Origin: Gordoniibacillus chartarius
GTDB taxonomy: Bacteria > Bacillota > Bacilli > Paenibacillales > NBRC-103111
Length of the DNA: 64,000 nt
Assembly: GCF_042432825.1 (NCBI RefSeq)
Contig: NZ_JBHLWN010000024.1
Coordinates: 46,258-110,257 of the forward strand
Direction: 5' to 3'
Shown here: piece after piece, positions 26,019 through 35,093 of the stretch
Numbering within the stretch: position 1 is the first letter of the stretch
How the letters are laid out: every line of letters starts with the position of its first letter
Notes under the pieces: generated by a model
What the model was told of the DNA's origin: nothing
Seen by the model: the letters and a program-made list of their open reading frames with translations, nothing else
The model's database searches: none
Position numbers and translations under genes: made by a program

Positions 26019-28297
26019 ATCGGGAAAATAGCGGGGCGAGATGGCGGATCAGACCGGACGGTCCGGGGAAAGTAACGGGAGGTCTAGCGTACTTGACCGA
26101 TATGAAGGCGCCGGGCATGCTGTACGGGCTCGTGCTGCGAAGTCCGCATCCGCATGCACGGATCGTATCGGTGCGGACCGAACGGGCGGCGGAGCTTTCC
26201 GGCGTACGGGCGGTGCTTACGAGCAAGGACGTGCCGGGCTTGAACCGGTTCGGTATCGCGCGTCAGGATCAGCCTGTGTTCTGCGAAGACCGCGTCCGTT
26301 ATGTCGGCGATGCCGTGGCGGCGGTTGCGGCGGATACGCCCGAGCTCGCTGCCCGCGCGCTGGAGCTGATCGAGGTCGAGTATGAGCTTCTGCCGGTACT
26401 GGACAATCCCGAAGCGGCTCTGGCTTCGGATGCGCCTCAGCTTCATCCGGAAGGAAATGTGCTGCATGCCGCTTCCTACAAGCTTGGCGACGCGGATGCG
26501 GCGTTCGCCGACTGTGCGCACATCGTCGAGCAAACGTACCGGACGCCCCGGCAAATGCATACGTACATGGAGACGGAGGGCGGTCTCTTCGTACCGGAAG
26601 CGGAAGGGCGGCTTACTGTGTATGCCCCCACTCAGCACGGCCGCATGGACCGTCTGCAGCTGGCGCGCATTCTGGCCGTGCCGGAGGAGCGGATACGCAT
26701 CGTATCCAGTCCGATCGGCGGCTCGTTCGGCGGCAAGGATGAGCTGAACGTGCAGCCGTACGGAGCGCTGCTGGCGATGGCGTCCGGCCTTCCGGTCAAG
26801 CTGCATAATTCGAGGCGGGAGTCGGTCCGGTCCGGGCTCAAACGCCATCCCATGATAGTGCGCATGAAGACGGGAATCGACCGGAACGGGAAAATTACGG
26901 CGCACCGGGTGACCATTCTTGCGGATACCGGACCTTACGCGACTTTGGGAGCCGAAATTTTGAATTTCGCCACCGAGCACGTCATCGGCACTTATGAATT
27001 TGGCAGCATCGACGTGGAGAGTGTCTCGGTATTTACGAACAACGGGATGTCGGGGGAGTTTCGCGGCTTTGGCGGGAATCAAGCGATTTTCGCGTTGGAA
27101 GGCCAGATGGATCGCTTGGCCGCCCGTACCGGCATGGACCCTTGGGAATTCCGCAGGCTGAATTTCAAGTCTGCGGACGGAACCGGGCCGTTCGGGCAGC
27201 CGATCGCGGTGAACGACAACGCGCAGAAGGTGTGGCGGACGCTGCGGGATAGCCGCCTGTGGCAGGAGCGCGCCCAGGGCTGCGGAGCCGGTAAGTTTCC
27301 GTGGCTCAAGACCGGTATCGGAGCGGCCTTCGTCACCCATGGCGCCGGTCTGGGCTACGGTATTCCCGATCCGGCGGGAGGGCGGCTGACGTTAGCGAAG
27401 GATGGGAAGATTGAGGCGGCCTTCGGTTACGAAGAGTGCGGCCAAGGGCTGCTTGCTTCGCTGGAGCAAATGCTGATCGAGCAATTCGGACTCGCTTCGG
27501 GCGACATACGCATGCTCATCGGAGATACCGATGCCGTACCCGATAGCGGCTCCACTACGGCATCGCGGGCAACGAGCATGATGTGGCGGTCGCTTCAGCT
27601 GCTGAAGGAACCGTTCACCGCAAAAATGCTCCAGGCGGCGGAGCGGGCGACAGGTATACCGGCTGTGAAGCTGCGTCTTGGCCCCGGCGGAATTTGGGAG
27701 CGGGAGGCCGATCTGCCCGCGATCGGTTATGCCGAGTTGGCCGATACAGCAGCCGAGCCGATCGTATGTGAAGCGCGGACGCATTACCCGGTCTCGGCTA
27801 CGGATCGGGTAGGCGCCCATTACTTGTACTCTACCGCAGCGGTCGCGGTGAAGGTCGAAGTCAATCAGCTCACGGGCAAAGTCCGGGTGGTCGAGCAATT
27901 CCATGCGGTTGCGGCCGGGCCGGTGATCAATCCGCAAGGATACTTGGGGCAAATCGAGGGGGGCGCCTCCATGGCGTTAGGCTATGCATTGATGGAGGAA
28001 GCTGTCATGGAGAAGGGGCATTACGCCACCCGGAATCTCGATACGTATTTAATTCCGACCATCGCCGATATGAGCGGACCGGTCGAGGTGGTCGCCCTAG
28101 AGGATCTTCCGGGCGGTGATGAGCACGGTCCGAGAGGCATCGGGGAGATCGGCTCGGTCGGCCTTGCGCCCGCCATTGCAGCAGCGGTGGAGCACGCCGC
28201 AGGCGTGCGGGTCGACCGGCTGCCGATTGACCCGCAGCTCTTGCAAGCGGCGCCGCACATTCGAGCGAAGGCGGTGAACGGCCATGATGAAGCATGA
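26009..28297 (+). CDS. pucD: Xanthine dehydrogenase molybdopterin-binding subunit
   Basis: 762 residues. Substrate and cofactor motifs: GGSFGGKDE, GEFRGFGGNQA, EECGQGLLASLEQ, and the C-terminal GEIGSVGLAPAIAAAV whose Glu is the family's catalytic base. It holds the Mo-pterin cytosine dinucleotide and hydroxylates the purine ring. The ATG at 26009 follows GGAGGTGA; an in-frame ATG at 25964 lies well inside pucC and is disfavoured. Order C-D-E matches B. subtilis. Confidence 0.92.
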   Translation: MLLNRENSGARWRIRPDGPGKVTGGLAYLTDMKAPGMLYGLVLRSPHPHARIVSVRTERAAELSGVRAVLTSKDVPGLNRFGIARQDQPVFCEDRVRYVGDAVAAVAADTPELAARALELIEVEYELLPVLDNPEAALASDAPQLHPEGNVLHAASYKLGDADAAFADCAHIVEQTYRTPRQMHTYMETEGGLFVPEAEGRLTVYAPTQHGRMDRLQLARILAVPEERIRIVSSPIGGSFGGKDELNVQPYGALLAMASGLPVKLHNSRRESVRSGLKRHPMIVRMKTGIDRNGKITAHRVTILADTGPYATLGAEILNFATEHVIGTYEFGSIDVESVSVFTNNGMSGEFRGFGGNQAIFALEGQMDRLAARTGMDPWEFRRLNFKSADGTGPFGQPIAVNDNAQKVWRTLRDSRLWQERAQGCGAGKFPWLKTGIGAAFVTHGAGLGYGIPDPAGGRLTLAKDGKIEAAFGYEECGQGLLASLEQMLIEQFGLASGDIRMLIGDTDAVPDSGSTTASRATSMMWRSLQLLKEPFTAKMLQAAERATGIPAVKLRLGPGGIWEREADLPAIGYAELADTAAEPIVCEARTHYPVSATDRVGAHYLYSTAAVAVKVEVNQLTGKVRVVEQFHAVAAGPVINPQGYLGQIEGGASMALGYALMEEAVMEKGHYATRNLDTYLIPTIADMSGPVEVVALEDLPGGDEHGPRGIGEIGSVGLAPAIAAAVEHAAGVRVDRLPIDPQLLQAAPHIRAKAVNGHDEA

Positions 28298-28799
28298 TGC
28301 CGCAAGGCAAATAGCCGACGATAGCGAATGGTGGACGGGAACGGTGAACGGCCGTCCGGTAAAGCTGGCGGCTGCTCCGACCAGGCGGCTGCTCGATATT
28401 TTGCGTGATGATCTGGAGTTGACCGGAACGAAGCGTTCCTGCGAAATTGGCCGCTGCGGCGCTTGTATGGTCATGGTTGACGGGCGTCCGATCAATTCGT
28501 GTTTGATGATGGCGTATCAATGCAATGGGAGCGAAATTCGGACGGTTGAGGGAATTGCGGCGCAAGAGGGGGCATTTCACCCGGTGCAGCAGGCGTTCCT
28601 GGAGCAAGGAGGTTACCAATGCGGATACTGTACGCCGGGGATGATCGTTTCGGTTACGGCGCTGCTCGATCGGATTCCCGATCCTTCGCCCGAAGAGGTG
28701 GAGGAAGCGTTGTCCGGCAATTTATGCCGCTGTACGGGATACGGGGGGATTATTCGTTCCGTCCGGCAAGCCATTGAACAAAGGAGGGCGGGGACGTGA
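28284..28799 (+). CDS. pucE: Xanthine dehydrogenase iron-sulfur subunit
   Basis: 171 residues carrying two [2Fe-2S] centres. The plant-ferredoxin-type set is C-x4-C-x2-C-x11-C (starting CEIGRCGAC). The second is CGYC followed 31 residues later by CRC (LSGNLCRCTGY). It passes electrons from Mo to FAD. The start overlaps pucD by 14 bases, and its stop overlaps the next start by four. Confidence 0.92.
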   Translation: MMKHDAARQIADDSEWWTGTVNGRPVKLAAAPTRRLLDILRDDLELTGTKRSCEIGRCGACMVMVDGRPINSCLMMAYQCNGSEIRTVEGIAAQEGAFHPVQQAFLEQGGYQCGYCTPGMIVSVTALLDRIPDPSPEEVEEALSGNLCRCTGYGGIIRSVRQAIEQRRAGT

Positions 28800-29281
28800 A
28801 GGATCGGCTTATGCATATTCGTCTGCTATCGCGCTGTGTCGACATATCCAGGCGTTCCCGCGAAGCGGGAAATACGCCGTTTGGCTGCTTGCTCGCGGGA
28901 GCGGACGGCACGGTCTTGTGGGAGCAGGACAACTGCGAAATCACCGAATCCGTCTGTACCGGACACGCCGAAACGAGGCTGATGGAAGCAGCGTCCAACC
29001 GCTGGTCCAAGGAGTTCCTCTGGATGTGCACCTTGTACACGACGGTGGAGCCGTGCGCAATGTGCTCGGGGGCGATCTATTGGGGGCACGTCGGCACCGT
29101 CGTTTACGGCGTCTCCGAGAAACGGCTGGCGGAGCTGACCGGTGACCACCTGCAGAATCCGACGCTCGATTTGCCGTGCAGAGAAGTGTTCGCCAGGGGG
29201 CGCAAGCCGATCGTTGTAGAAGGCCCGTTCCCGGAGCTGGAAGAGGAAGTCATATCCGTGCATAAGGGGTATTGGTCATGA
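28796..29281 (+). CDS. guaD: Guanine deaminase (GuaD-type nucleoside deaminase)
   Basis: 161 residues of the zinc-dependent CDA fold. The zinc ligand and proton shuttle lie in GHAETRLM, and the two zinc cysteines in VEPCAMCSGA. Length and the EVFARGRKPIVVEGP tail are like B. subtilis GuaD (about 156), which turns guanine into xanthine and so feeds the dehydrogenase encoded just upstream. GTG start, overlapping the pucE stop. A tRNA adenosine deaminase is the alternative but lacks support from context. Confidence 0.85.
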   Translation: MKDRLMHIRLLSRCVDISRRSREAGNTPFGCLLAGADGTVLWEQDNCEITESVCTGHAETRLMEAASNRWSKEFLWMCTLYTTVEPCAMCSGAIYWGHVGTVVYGVSEKRLAELTGDHLQNPTLDLPCREVFARGRKPIVVEGPFPELEEEVISVHKGYWS

Positions 29282-29787
29282 GGGTGACGATCGAGCTGCT
29301 GAACGAGATGAATAAGGATGAATTTTTACGCATAGTCGGTCCTGTGTTCGAGCATTCGCCATGGGTAGCCGAGCGGGTATGGGACTTCCGTCCGTTTCGG
29401 TCGGTTGCCCAGCTGCACGGCGAGATGATGAGCCGGGTCCGGGAAGCCGGCGAACCGGCCGTACTACAGCTGTTTCGCGCCCATCCGGATCTCGCCACCC
29501 GGCTGAAGGTCACCGAGCTGTCGGCCGGCGAGCAGGGCGGCGCCGGCTTGGACCGGCTGTCTCCTCAGGAGTATGAACGGTTTTCCGAGCTGAATCGCAG
29601 GTATAAACAAAAATTCGGCTTCCCCTTCATCCTCGCAGTTGCAGGCAAGACCAAAGAACAGATCGCAGAGGCGATGGAACGCAGGCTGCAGCATGAGGCC
29701 GCCGAAGAGTGGAGGCGGGCGCTGAGCGAAATTGCCAAGATAACGGAAATTCGCTTGGAACGCATCATTCAATCTACAGCACACTGA
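29278..29787 (+). CDS. uraD: OHCU decarboxylase (UraD)
   Basis: 169 residues. Catalytic His in FRAHPDLATR and the family motif SAGEQGGAGLDRL are present. It decarboxylates 2-oxo-4-hydroxy-4-carboxy-5-ureidoimidazoline to (S)-allantoin, the last of three steps from urate. In B. subtilis this domain is fused to urate oxidase in PucL; here it is a separate gene just upstream. The ATG overlaps the guanine deaminase stop by four bases. Confidence 0.9.
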   Translation: MRVTIELLNEMNKDEFLRIVGPVFEHSPWVAERVWDFRPFRSVAQLHGEMMSRVREAGEPAVLQLFRAHPDLATRLKVTELSAGEQGGAGLDRLSPQEYERFSELNRRYKQKFGFPFILAVAGKTKEQIAEAMERRLQHEAAEEWRRALSEIAKITEIRLERIIQSTAH

Positions 29788-29804
29788 AGAGGAGGGACGC
29801 GCTT

Positions 29805-30767
29805 ATGCTGCATTTGACTACTGGGCGCACGCTTTATTACGGCAAGGGGGATGTGCTTGTTTACCGCACGTATGCAAAGCCGCTGGAAGTCGTGCCGATA
29901 CCGGAATCGCCGTTCACCGGGGACAGCAATGTGATTTTCGCCCACAATATGAAATTTGCCGTTAGCGGCGTATCGCTGCTGACCTCTTTCACCGAAGGGG
30001 ACAACAGCAGAGTAGTGGCGACCGATTCGATGAAAAATTTTATTTTGCGCCAGGCGGCTCATTTCGAAGGGGGCAGTACGGAGGGGCTTCTCGCCTATGT
30101 GGCTGAAAAGTTTCTGGATACCTACGCTCATATCGACGCTATCGAGCTGAGCGCGGATCGGATCCCGTATCAGGCGCTCGCCACACCGGGGCCCGGCGGT
30201 TTTTACGGCAACGGCCTCGTCTTCCGGCGTTCGCGCAACGAGCATGCCGGCGCGCATATGGAGGTTCGGCGCGAAGGGGTGTCGGCGGCCATTGCCTCTC
30301 TGTGGTGCACGCTGTCGGATTTGCAGCTGATCAAGGTCAGCGGCAGCTCGTTTTACGGGTTTGTCCGGGATGAATATACGACGCTGCCCGAAACGAAGGA
30401 CCGGCCTCTGTTCATCTTCCTGGACATCCTGTGGCGGTATGAGCATTCGGCGGATGCCGTTTCGCCGGAGCACGGGCGTTATGCGGCCGCAGAGCAGATC
30501 CATGATATCGCGCACAATGTGTTTTACGAATTCGCCACTCCGTCGATTCAGTATTTGATCTGGTTGATCGGGCAGCGAATCTTGACCCGGTTCCCGCAAA
30601 TCGCCGAGGTTCGGTTCGAGTCGAACAACCGGACGTGGGAGACCGTGGTGGAGCCTGCAGAAGCGGGGAAAGCCGGAGTTTATACGGAGCCTCGCCCGCC
30701 TTACGGCTTCCAGGGCTTCTCGATGACGAGGGCCGATCTGAACCGCGAAAGCGGGATTAACGGATGA
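29805..30767 (+). CDS. Urate oxidase (uricase)
   Basis: 320 residues, two tunnelling-fold domains. The N-terminal catalytic region contains VVATDSMKNF and the C-terminal one HNVFYEFATPSIQYL, both uricase signatures. It oxidises urate with oxygen to 5-hydroxyisourate and peroxide, without cofactor. GAGGAGGG precedes the ATG at 29805. It lacks the UraD domain that B. subtilis PucL carries at its N terminus. It overlaps pucM by four bases. Confidence 0.93.
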   Translation: MLHLTTGRTLYYGKGDVLVYRTYAKPLEVVPIPESPFTGDSNVIFAHNMKFAVSGVSLLTSFTEGDNSRVVATDSMKNFILRQAAHFEGGSTEGLLAYVAEKFLDTYAHIDAIELSADRIPYQALATPGPGGFYGNGLVFRRSRNEHAGAHMEVRREGVSAAIASLWCTLSDLQLIKVSGSSFYGFVRDEYTTLPETKDRPLFIFLDILWRYEHSADAVSPEHGRYAAAEQIHDIAHNVFYEFATPSIQYLIWLIGQRILTRFPQIAEVRFESNNRTWETVVEPAEAGKAGVYTEPRPPYGFQGFSMTRADLNRESGING

Positions 30768-31150
30768 TGACCCGACTGACGACGCATGTGCTGGATATAT
30801 CGAGAGGAGTTCCTGCTGCCGGTGTCAACGTGCAGCTCTGGCACTTGCGGGAATCGCCGGTTCTTGTAGCGGAAGCCGTAACGAATGCCGACGGCCGGCT
30901 GGATCAACCGCTGCTCGACGGGGATGCGGATGCCGGTGTATATGAGCTTATGTTCGCAGTCAGGGATTACTTCCGGAAACAGCCTGACGGGCCGACCGAC
31001 AAGCTAGCTGCGGAGCCGACTGCGGGGGGCTGGGCGTTCTTGGAGCAAGTGCCCGTGCGCTTCCGGCTCGGCAATGCCGATTCCGAATCCCACTATCATA
31101 TCCCTCTTCTTGTTGCGCCTGGGGGATACAGCACATACCGGGGGAGCTGA
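30764..31150 (+). CDS. pucM: 5-hydroxyisourate hydrolase (transthyretin-like)
   Basis: 128 residues. N-terminal LTTHVLDISRG and C-terminal YSTYRGS are diagnostic of hydroxyisourate hydrolases and distinguish them from transthyretin. It hydrolyses 5-hydroxyisourate to OHCU, between urate oxidase and UraD. The ATGATG start overlaps the urate oxidase stop. Confidence 0.93.
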   Translation: MMTRLTTHVLDISRGVPAAGVNVQLWHLRESPVLVAEAVTNADGRLDQPLLDGDADAGVYELMFAVRDYFRKQPDGPTDKLAAEPTAGGWAFLEQVPVRFRLGNADSESHYHIPLLVAPGGYSTYRGS

Positions 31151-31155
31151 GAGCC

Positions 31156-32532
31156 GTGGAAGCATTGGATGCCGTAATTCGAGGGGGAACCGTCGTCATG
31201 CCCGGAGAAGTCGCCGCAGCGGATGTCGGGATCAGCTCCGGGAAAATTGCCGCTATTGCCGAGCGGATTATCCCGCAGGGGACGGCTGAAGTTATCGATG
31301 CCGAAGGGCATCTGGTAATGGCCGGGGTCGTCGATATGCATGTTCACTTCAATGAACCGAATTTCGGACATTGGGAAGGGTTTGCTTCGGGCTCGGCGGC
31401 GCTTGCCGCCGGCGGCTGTACGGCCTATGCCGATATGCCGCTCAACGGATGTCCGCCTACCGTCAACCTTGCCGCCCTTCAAGAGAAAATTCGGCTTGCG
31501 GCGGGCGAATCTGCAGTCGATTATGCGTTCTGGGGCGGCCTGGTTCCCGGCAATTTGGATCGTCTTGAGGAGCTTGCATCGGCGGGGGTCATAGCATTTA
31601 AAGCGTTCATGTCTAACCCTGGCGGCGTTCACGAAGGGCGCTTTCGCGAGGTTGATCCCGATACGCTTTATGCCGGCATGCGGCGCATCGCAGCGTTCGG
31701 CGGCCTGCTTGCGCTGCATGCGGAAAGCGAGCCGCTCACGTCGCGGCTTGCGGAGCTCTCGCGCGCCCGGGGCCATACCGATGCCGCCGCCTTCGCCGCG
31801 TCCCGGCCTCCGGAGGCTGAGCTCTCGGCGGTAGAAGAAGCGCTGGCGATGGCGGCGGACGCCGGCTGCCGGCTTCACTTCGTGCATATCAGCACGCCGG
31901 AGGCGGTGGAGCGACTAGCGGCCGCCAAGCGGCGGGGGCTCGACGTCAGCGTGGAAACCTGCCCGCATTACTTAACTTTGACGGAGGAAGATATGGCGTC
32001 GCTCGGTCCGGCGGCGAAATGCGCCCCGCCGCTTCGCTCCGCCGGGCGGCGGGAGCTGCTCTGGGAGCGGGTGCTCGGCGGAGAGATCGATTTGATCGCC
32101 TCGGACCATTCGCCATGCCCCAAAGAGATGAAGACGGCTCCCGGGCTGACCTACTTCGATGCCTGGGGCGGTATTGCCGGAGCCCAGAACAGTCTGGAGC
32201 TGATGCTGGAGGAGGGGTGGGTCAAGCGCGGCGTCCCGCTGCCGCTGCTGTCCAAGCTGCTGTCCTCGGCGCCTGCGCGCCGGTTCGGGCTGTATCCGCG
32301 GAAAGGGGAAATCGCTTTAGGGTTTGACGCCGATATCGCCATCGTGAATCCGCGTGCGGATTATACGCTTGCGGAGCGTGATTTGCTGCATCGCCATAAG
32401 CATAATCCGTATATCGGCAAGCATTTCTCCTGCAGGGTGGTGCGGACCTTGTGCCGAGGGCGGACCGTCTACATGGAGCGGCTGGGCATCGTACAGTCCG
32501 GCGGCGGCTGTCTGCTCAAACCGGGTAAGTAA
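31156..32532 (+). CDS. pucH: Allantoinase
   Basis: 458 residues of the dihydroorotase/allantoinase group. DMHVHFNEPNF gives two metal histidines, AFKAFMSN the carboxylated lysine, ALHAES and FVHIST further histidines, and ASDHSPC the catalytic aspartate. It opens allantoin to allantoate. GTG start, six bases after the pucM stop. The PucH/AllB assignment is supported by the neighbours on both sides. Confidence 0.92.
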   Translation: MEALDAVIRGGTVVMPGEVAAADVGISSGKIAAIAERIIPQGTAEVIDAEGHLVMAGVVDMHVHFNEPNFGHWEGFASGSAALAAGGCTAYADMPLNGCPPTVNLAALQEKIRLAAGESAVDYAFWGGLVPGNLDRLEELASAGVIAFKAFMSNPGGVHEGRFREVDPDTLYAGMRRIAAFGGLLALHAESEPLTSRLAELSRARGHTDAAAFAASRPPEAELSAVEEALAMAADAGCRLHFVHISTPEAVERLAAAKRRGLDVSVETCPHYLTLTEEDMASLGPAAKCAPPLRSAGRRELLWERVLGGEIDLIASDHSPCPKEMKTAPGLTYFDAWGGIAGAQNSLELMLEEGWVKRGVPLPLLSKLLSSAPARRFGLYPRKGEIALGFDADIAIVNPRADYTLAERDLLHRHKHNPYIGKHFSCRVVRTLCRGRTVYMERLGIVQSGGGCLLKPGK

Positions 32533-32553
32533 AAACGATAAGGGGTGGAACGA

Positions 32554-33807
32554 ATGGACATCGGAGCGGATGATTTTGCCGAACTTTCTCCTTTGCTGGA
32601 GGAACTGGCCGGCTTTAGCGAGAGCGGCGGACCCGGTGTGACTCGGCTGCTGTATACGAAAGCGTGGCTGGACGCCCAGATGTTCCTGGCCGAACGAATG
32701 CGAAGCTGCGGGCTGGAAGTCCGGTTCGACCGGGTCGGCAATCTGTACGGCCGTCTCGCCGGCTCGATGCCCGGCGCCTCGGTCGTGCTTACCGGCTCTC
32801 ATATCGATACGGTGCGGGCGGGCGGCCGGTTTGACGGGGCCTACGGCATTGCTGCCGGGCTGCTCGCGGTCGCCCGTCTGAAGGAGGTTTACGGAACGCC
32901 GGTCAGGCCGCTTGAAGTCGTGTCTTTCTGCGAGGAGGAAGGGAGCCGGTTTCCGCTGGCCTATTGGGGCTCCGGGAATGTGTCCGGTATGTATGCGGAG
33001 CGTGACGGCAGCGGGATATTCGATCATGAAGGGATATCGCTGGAGGAAGCGATGCGCGAAGCCGGGTTCGGCTTGTCCTCCCAACCGGATAGCCGGAGAT
33101 CGGATATCGGCGCTTTCGTCGAGCTTCATATCGAGCAGGGGGTCGTTCTCGAACGGATGGGCCGGCGCATCGGTCTCGTGGAATCGATCGTTGGCCAGCG
33201 CCGATATTCGTTAACGTTGTCGGGAAAACCGAACCATGCCGGTACGACGCCGATGAAGATGCGCAGAGACGCGCTGGCCGGCGCTGCCGAAATCATGCTC
33301 GAGCTTGAGGAACGGGCCTGGCATGCCGGCGATCCGCTGGTCGCTACGGTGGGCCGGATCGAGGCCACCCCTAACACCCCTAATGTCATTGCCGGTGAAG
33401 TCCGCTTTACTTTGGATATTCGTCACGACGACGAGCTGGAATTAGAGCGATTCTCCCAAGGAGTGCTGGATGCTTCCCGGTTTATTGCGGAATCCCGACA
33501 GCTAACGCTCGACATTCGTTCATGGCTGCAAACGGCGCCGGTGCAGATGGATTCTCAGCTTGTGAAGGTGCTGCAGGGCGTATCCGCCGGGATGGGGATC
33601 ACGTCGCGCCGTATGGCGAGCGGAGCCGGTCACGACGCACAGGTGCTGGCCGGGATATGTCCGTCCGCCATGCTGTTTGTGCAGAGCCGTGACGGCATCA
33701 GTCATTCTCCGGAGGAGTATACGATGCCGGAACACCTGCAGGAAGGCGCCGCCGTACTTGCGAACTGCTTGCGGCAGCTAGCTTACGGAGAGGAGGGGTT
33801 GCGATGA
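32554..33807 (+). CDS. pucF: Allantoate amidohydrolase
   Basis: 417 residues, M20/M28-type metallohydrolase. Metal sites GSHIDTVRAGGRFDGAYG, FCEEEGSRFP and VELHIEQG are intact, as is the lid motif GKPNHAGTTPM. It removes ammonia and carbon dioxide from allantoate to give ureidoglycine. The ATG at 32554 is best placed after AAGGGG; an in-frame GTG lies nine bases upstream. The stop overlaps the next start by four bases. Confidence 0.92.
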   Translation: MDIGADDFAELSPLLEELAGFSESGGPGVTRLLYTKAWLDAQMFLAERMRSCGLEVRFDRVGNLYGRLAGSMPGASVVLTGSHIDTVRAGGRFDGAYGIAAGLLAVARLKEVYGTPVRPLEVVSFCEEEGSRFPLAYWGSGNVSGMYAERDGSGIFDHEGISLEEAMREAGFGLSSQPDSRRSDIGAFVELHIEQGVVLERMGRRIGLVESIVGQRRYSLTLSGKPNHAGTTPMKMRRDALAGAAEIMLELEERAWHAGDPLVATVGRIEATPNTPNVIAGEVRFTLDIRHDDELELERFSQGVLDASRFIAESRQLTLDIRSWLQTAPVQMDSQLVKVLQGVSAGMGITSRRMASGAGHDAQVLAGICPSAMLFVQSRDGISHSPEEYTMPEHLQEGAAVLANCLRQLAYGEEGLR

Positions 33808-35093
33808 TCGAGCGCCGGTCCGCTTACGCCGAGCTGTCGCCTTCTCAGCGAATCATCATGACTCCGGGGCCGGTGGAAGTCGATCCGCGCGTGCTGCGCG
33901 CCATGTCCTATCCGATCCTCGGACAGTTCGACCCCGAGTTTACCGGACTCATGAATGAAACGATGCAGCTGCTGCGGGAGCTGTTCCAAACAAAGAACCG
34001 GTGGGCGTATCCGGTCGACGGAACGTCGCGTTCGGGGATCGAGGCGGTGTTGATCAGCTTGATCGAGCCGGGCGACCGGGTGTTCATTCCGATATATGGG
34101 AGGTTTGGGTATCTTCTTCAGGAGATTGCCGAGCGCTGCGGGGCGGAGGTGGTCACCGTGGAGAAGGAATGGGGGACCGTGTTCGATCCCGGGGAGCTGG
34201 CGTCCTGCATTGTGCGAGAGCGTCCCGCTGTAGTCGCTCTCGTTCACGGGGAAACGTCCACGGGTCGCCTGCAGCCGCTGGAAGGAATCGGTGCAGCCTG
34301 CAGGGAGGCAGGGGCGCTGCTTGTTGTGGATGCAGTCGCCACCTTGGGAGGAGTGCCGGTCGAGACGGACGCTTGGCAGCTTGATGCCGTGATCGGCGGC
34401 ACGCAGAAGTGCCTGTCCATCCCGGCGGGAATGGCGCCGATTACGTATAACGAACGAGTTGAGCGAAAATTGCTCGCGCGCAAACGTGTTGAACGAGGGC
34501 TGCGTGCGGATGGGAACGAGCGCGATCGCAGGGGGGAGGCCAGCTTGCCGGCGGGTTCGCCGATTCGCAGCAATTACCTCGATATCAGCCAGCTTCAAGA
34601 TTATTGGAGCCCGGCCCGTCTGAACCACCATACGGAGATGACTTCGATGCTGTACGCTTTACGGGAAGGAGTGCGGCTTGCGCTGGAGGAAGGGCTGGAG
34701 GCCCGGTTTGCGCGGCATCGGAAGCATGAATCGGTGCTGGTGGCCGGACTTGCGGCAATGGGGTTGAAGCTGTACGGCGAACCGGCCTGCAAGCTGCCTG
34801 TCGTCACCTGCATTGAAATTCCGGACGGGATCGACGGGGAACAAGTGCGAGCCGTGCTGCTTCGCAGCTTCGGCATCGAAATCGCCAGCTCCTTCGGGCC
34901 GCTCAAGGGGCGGATTTGGCGGATCGGTACGATGGGCTACAGCTGCCGGCAAACGAACGTGCTGCATTTGCTCGGAGCGCTGGAGGCGGCGCTGCTCTAT
35001 GCCGGATATAAGCTGCCCGCGGGAAGCGCCGTCCGGACCGCGCTTCGGATGTACGACGAAATGCACGATAAGGCTGAGGAGGGATTGCCGTGA
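33804..35093 (+). CDS. pucG: (S)-ureidoglycine-glyoxylate aminotransferase
   Basis: 429 residues of class V aminotransferases. The PLP lysine lies in GGTQKCLS; MTPGPVEVDPRVL, HGETSTG and the aspartate in VVDAVATLGG are the expected contacts. PucG moves the amino group of ureidoglycine to glyoxylate, yielding oxalurate and glycine. An insert of basic and acidic residues (about 215-250) is longer than in serine-glyoxylate aminotransferases. Coupled to pucF upstream and to an amidohydrolase downstream by four-base overlaps. Confidence 0.9.
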   Translation: MIERRSAYAELSPSQRIIMTPGPVEVDPRVLRAMSYPILGQFDPEFTGLMNETMQLLRELFQTKNRWAYPVDGTSRSGIEAVLISLIEPGDRVFIPIYGRFGYLLQEIAERCGAEVVTVEKEWGTVFDPGELASCIVRERPAVVALVHGETSTGRLQPLEGIGAACREAGALLVVDAVATLGGVPVETDAWQLDAVIGGTQKCLSIPAGMAPITYNERVERKLLARKRVERGLRADGNERDRRGEASLPAGSPIRSNYLDISQLQDYWSPARLNHHTEMTSMLYALREGVRLALEEGLEARFARHRKHESVLVAGLAAMGLKLYGEPACKLPVVTCIEIPDGIDGEQVRAVLLRSFGIEIASSFGPLKGRIWRIGTMGYSCRQTNVLHLLGALEAALLYAGYKLPAGSAVRTALRMYDEMHDKAEEGLP

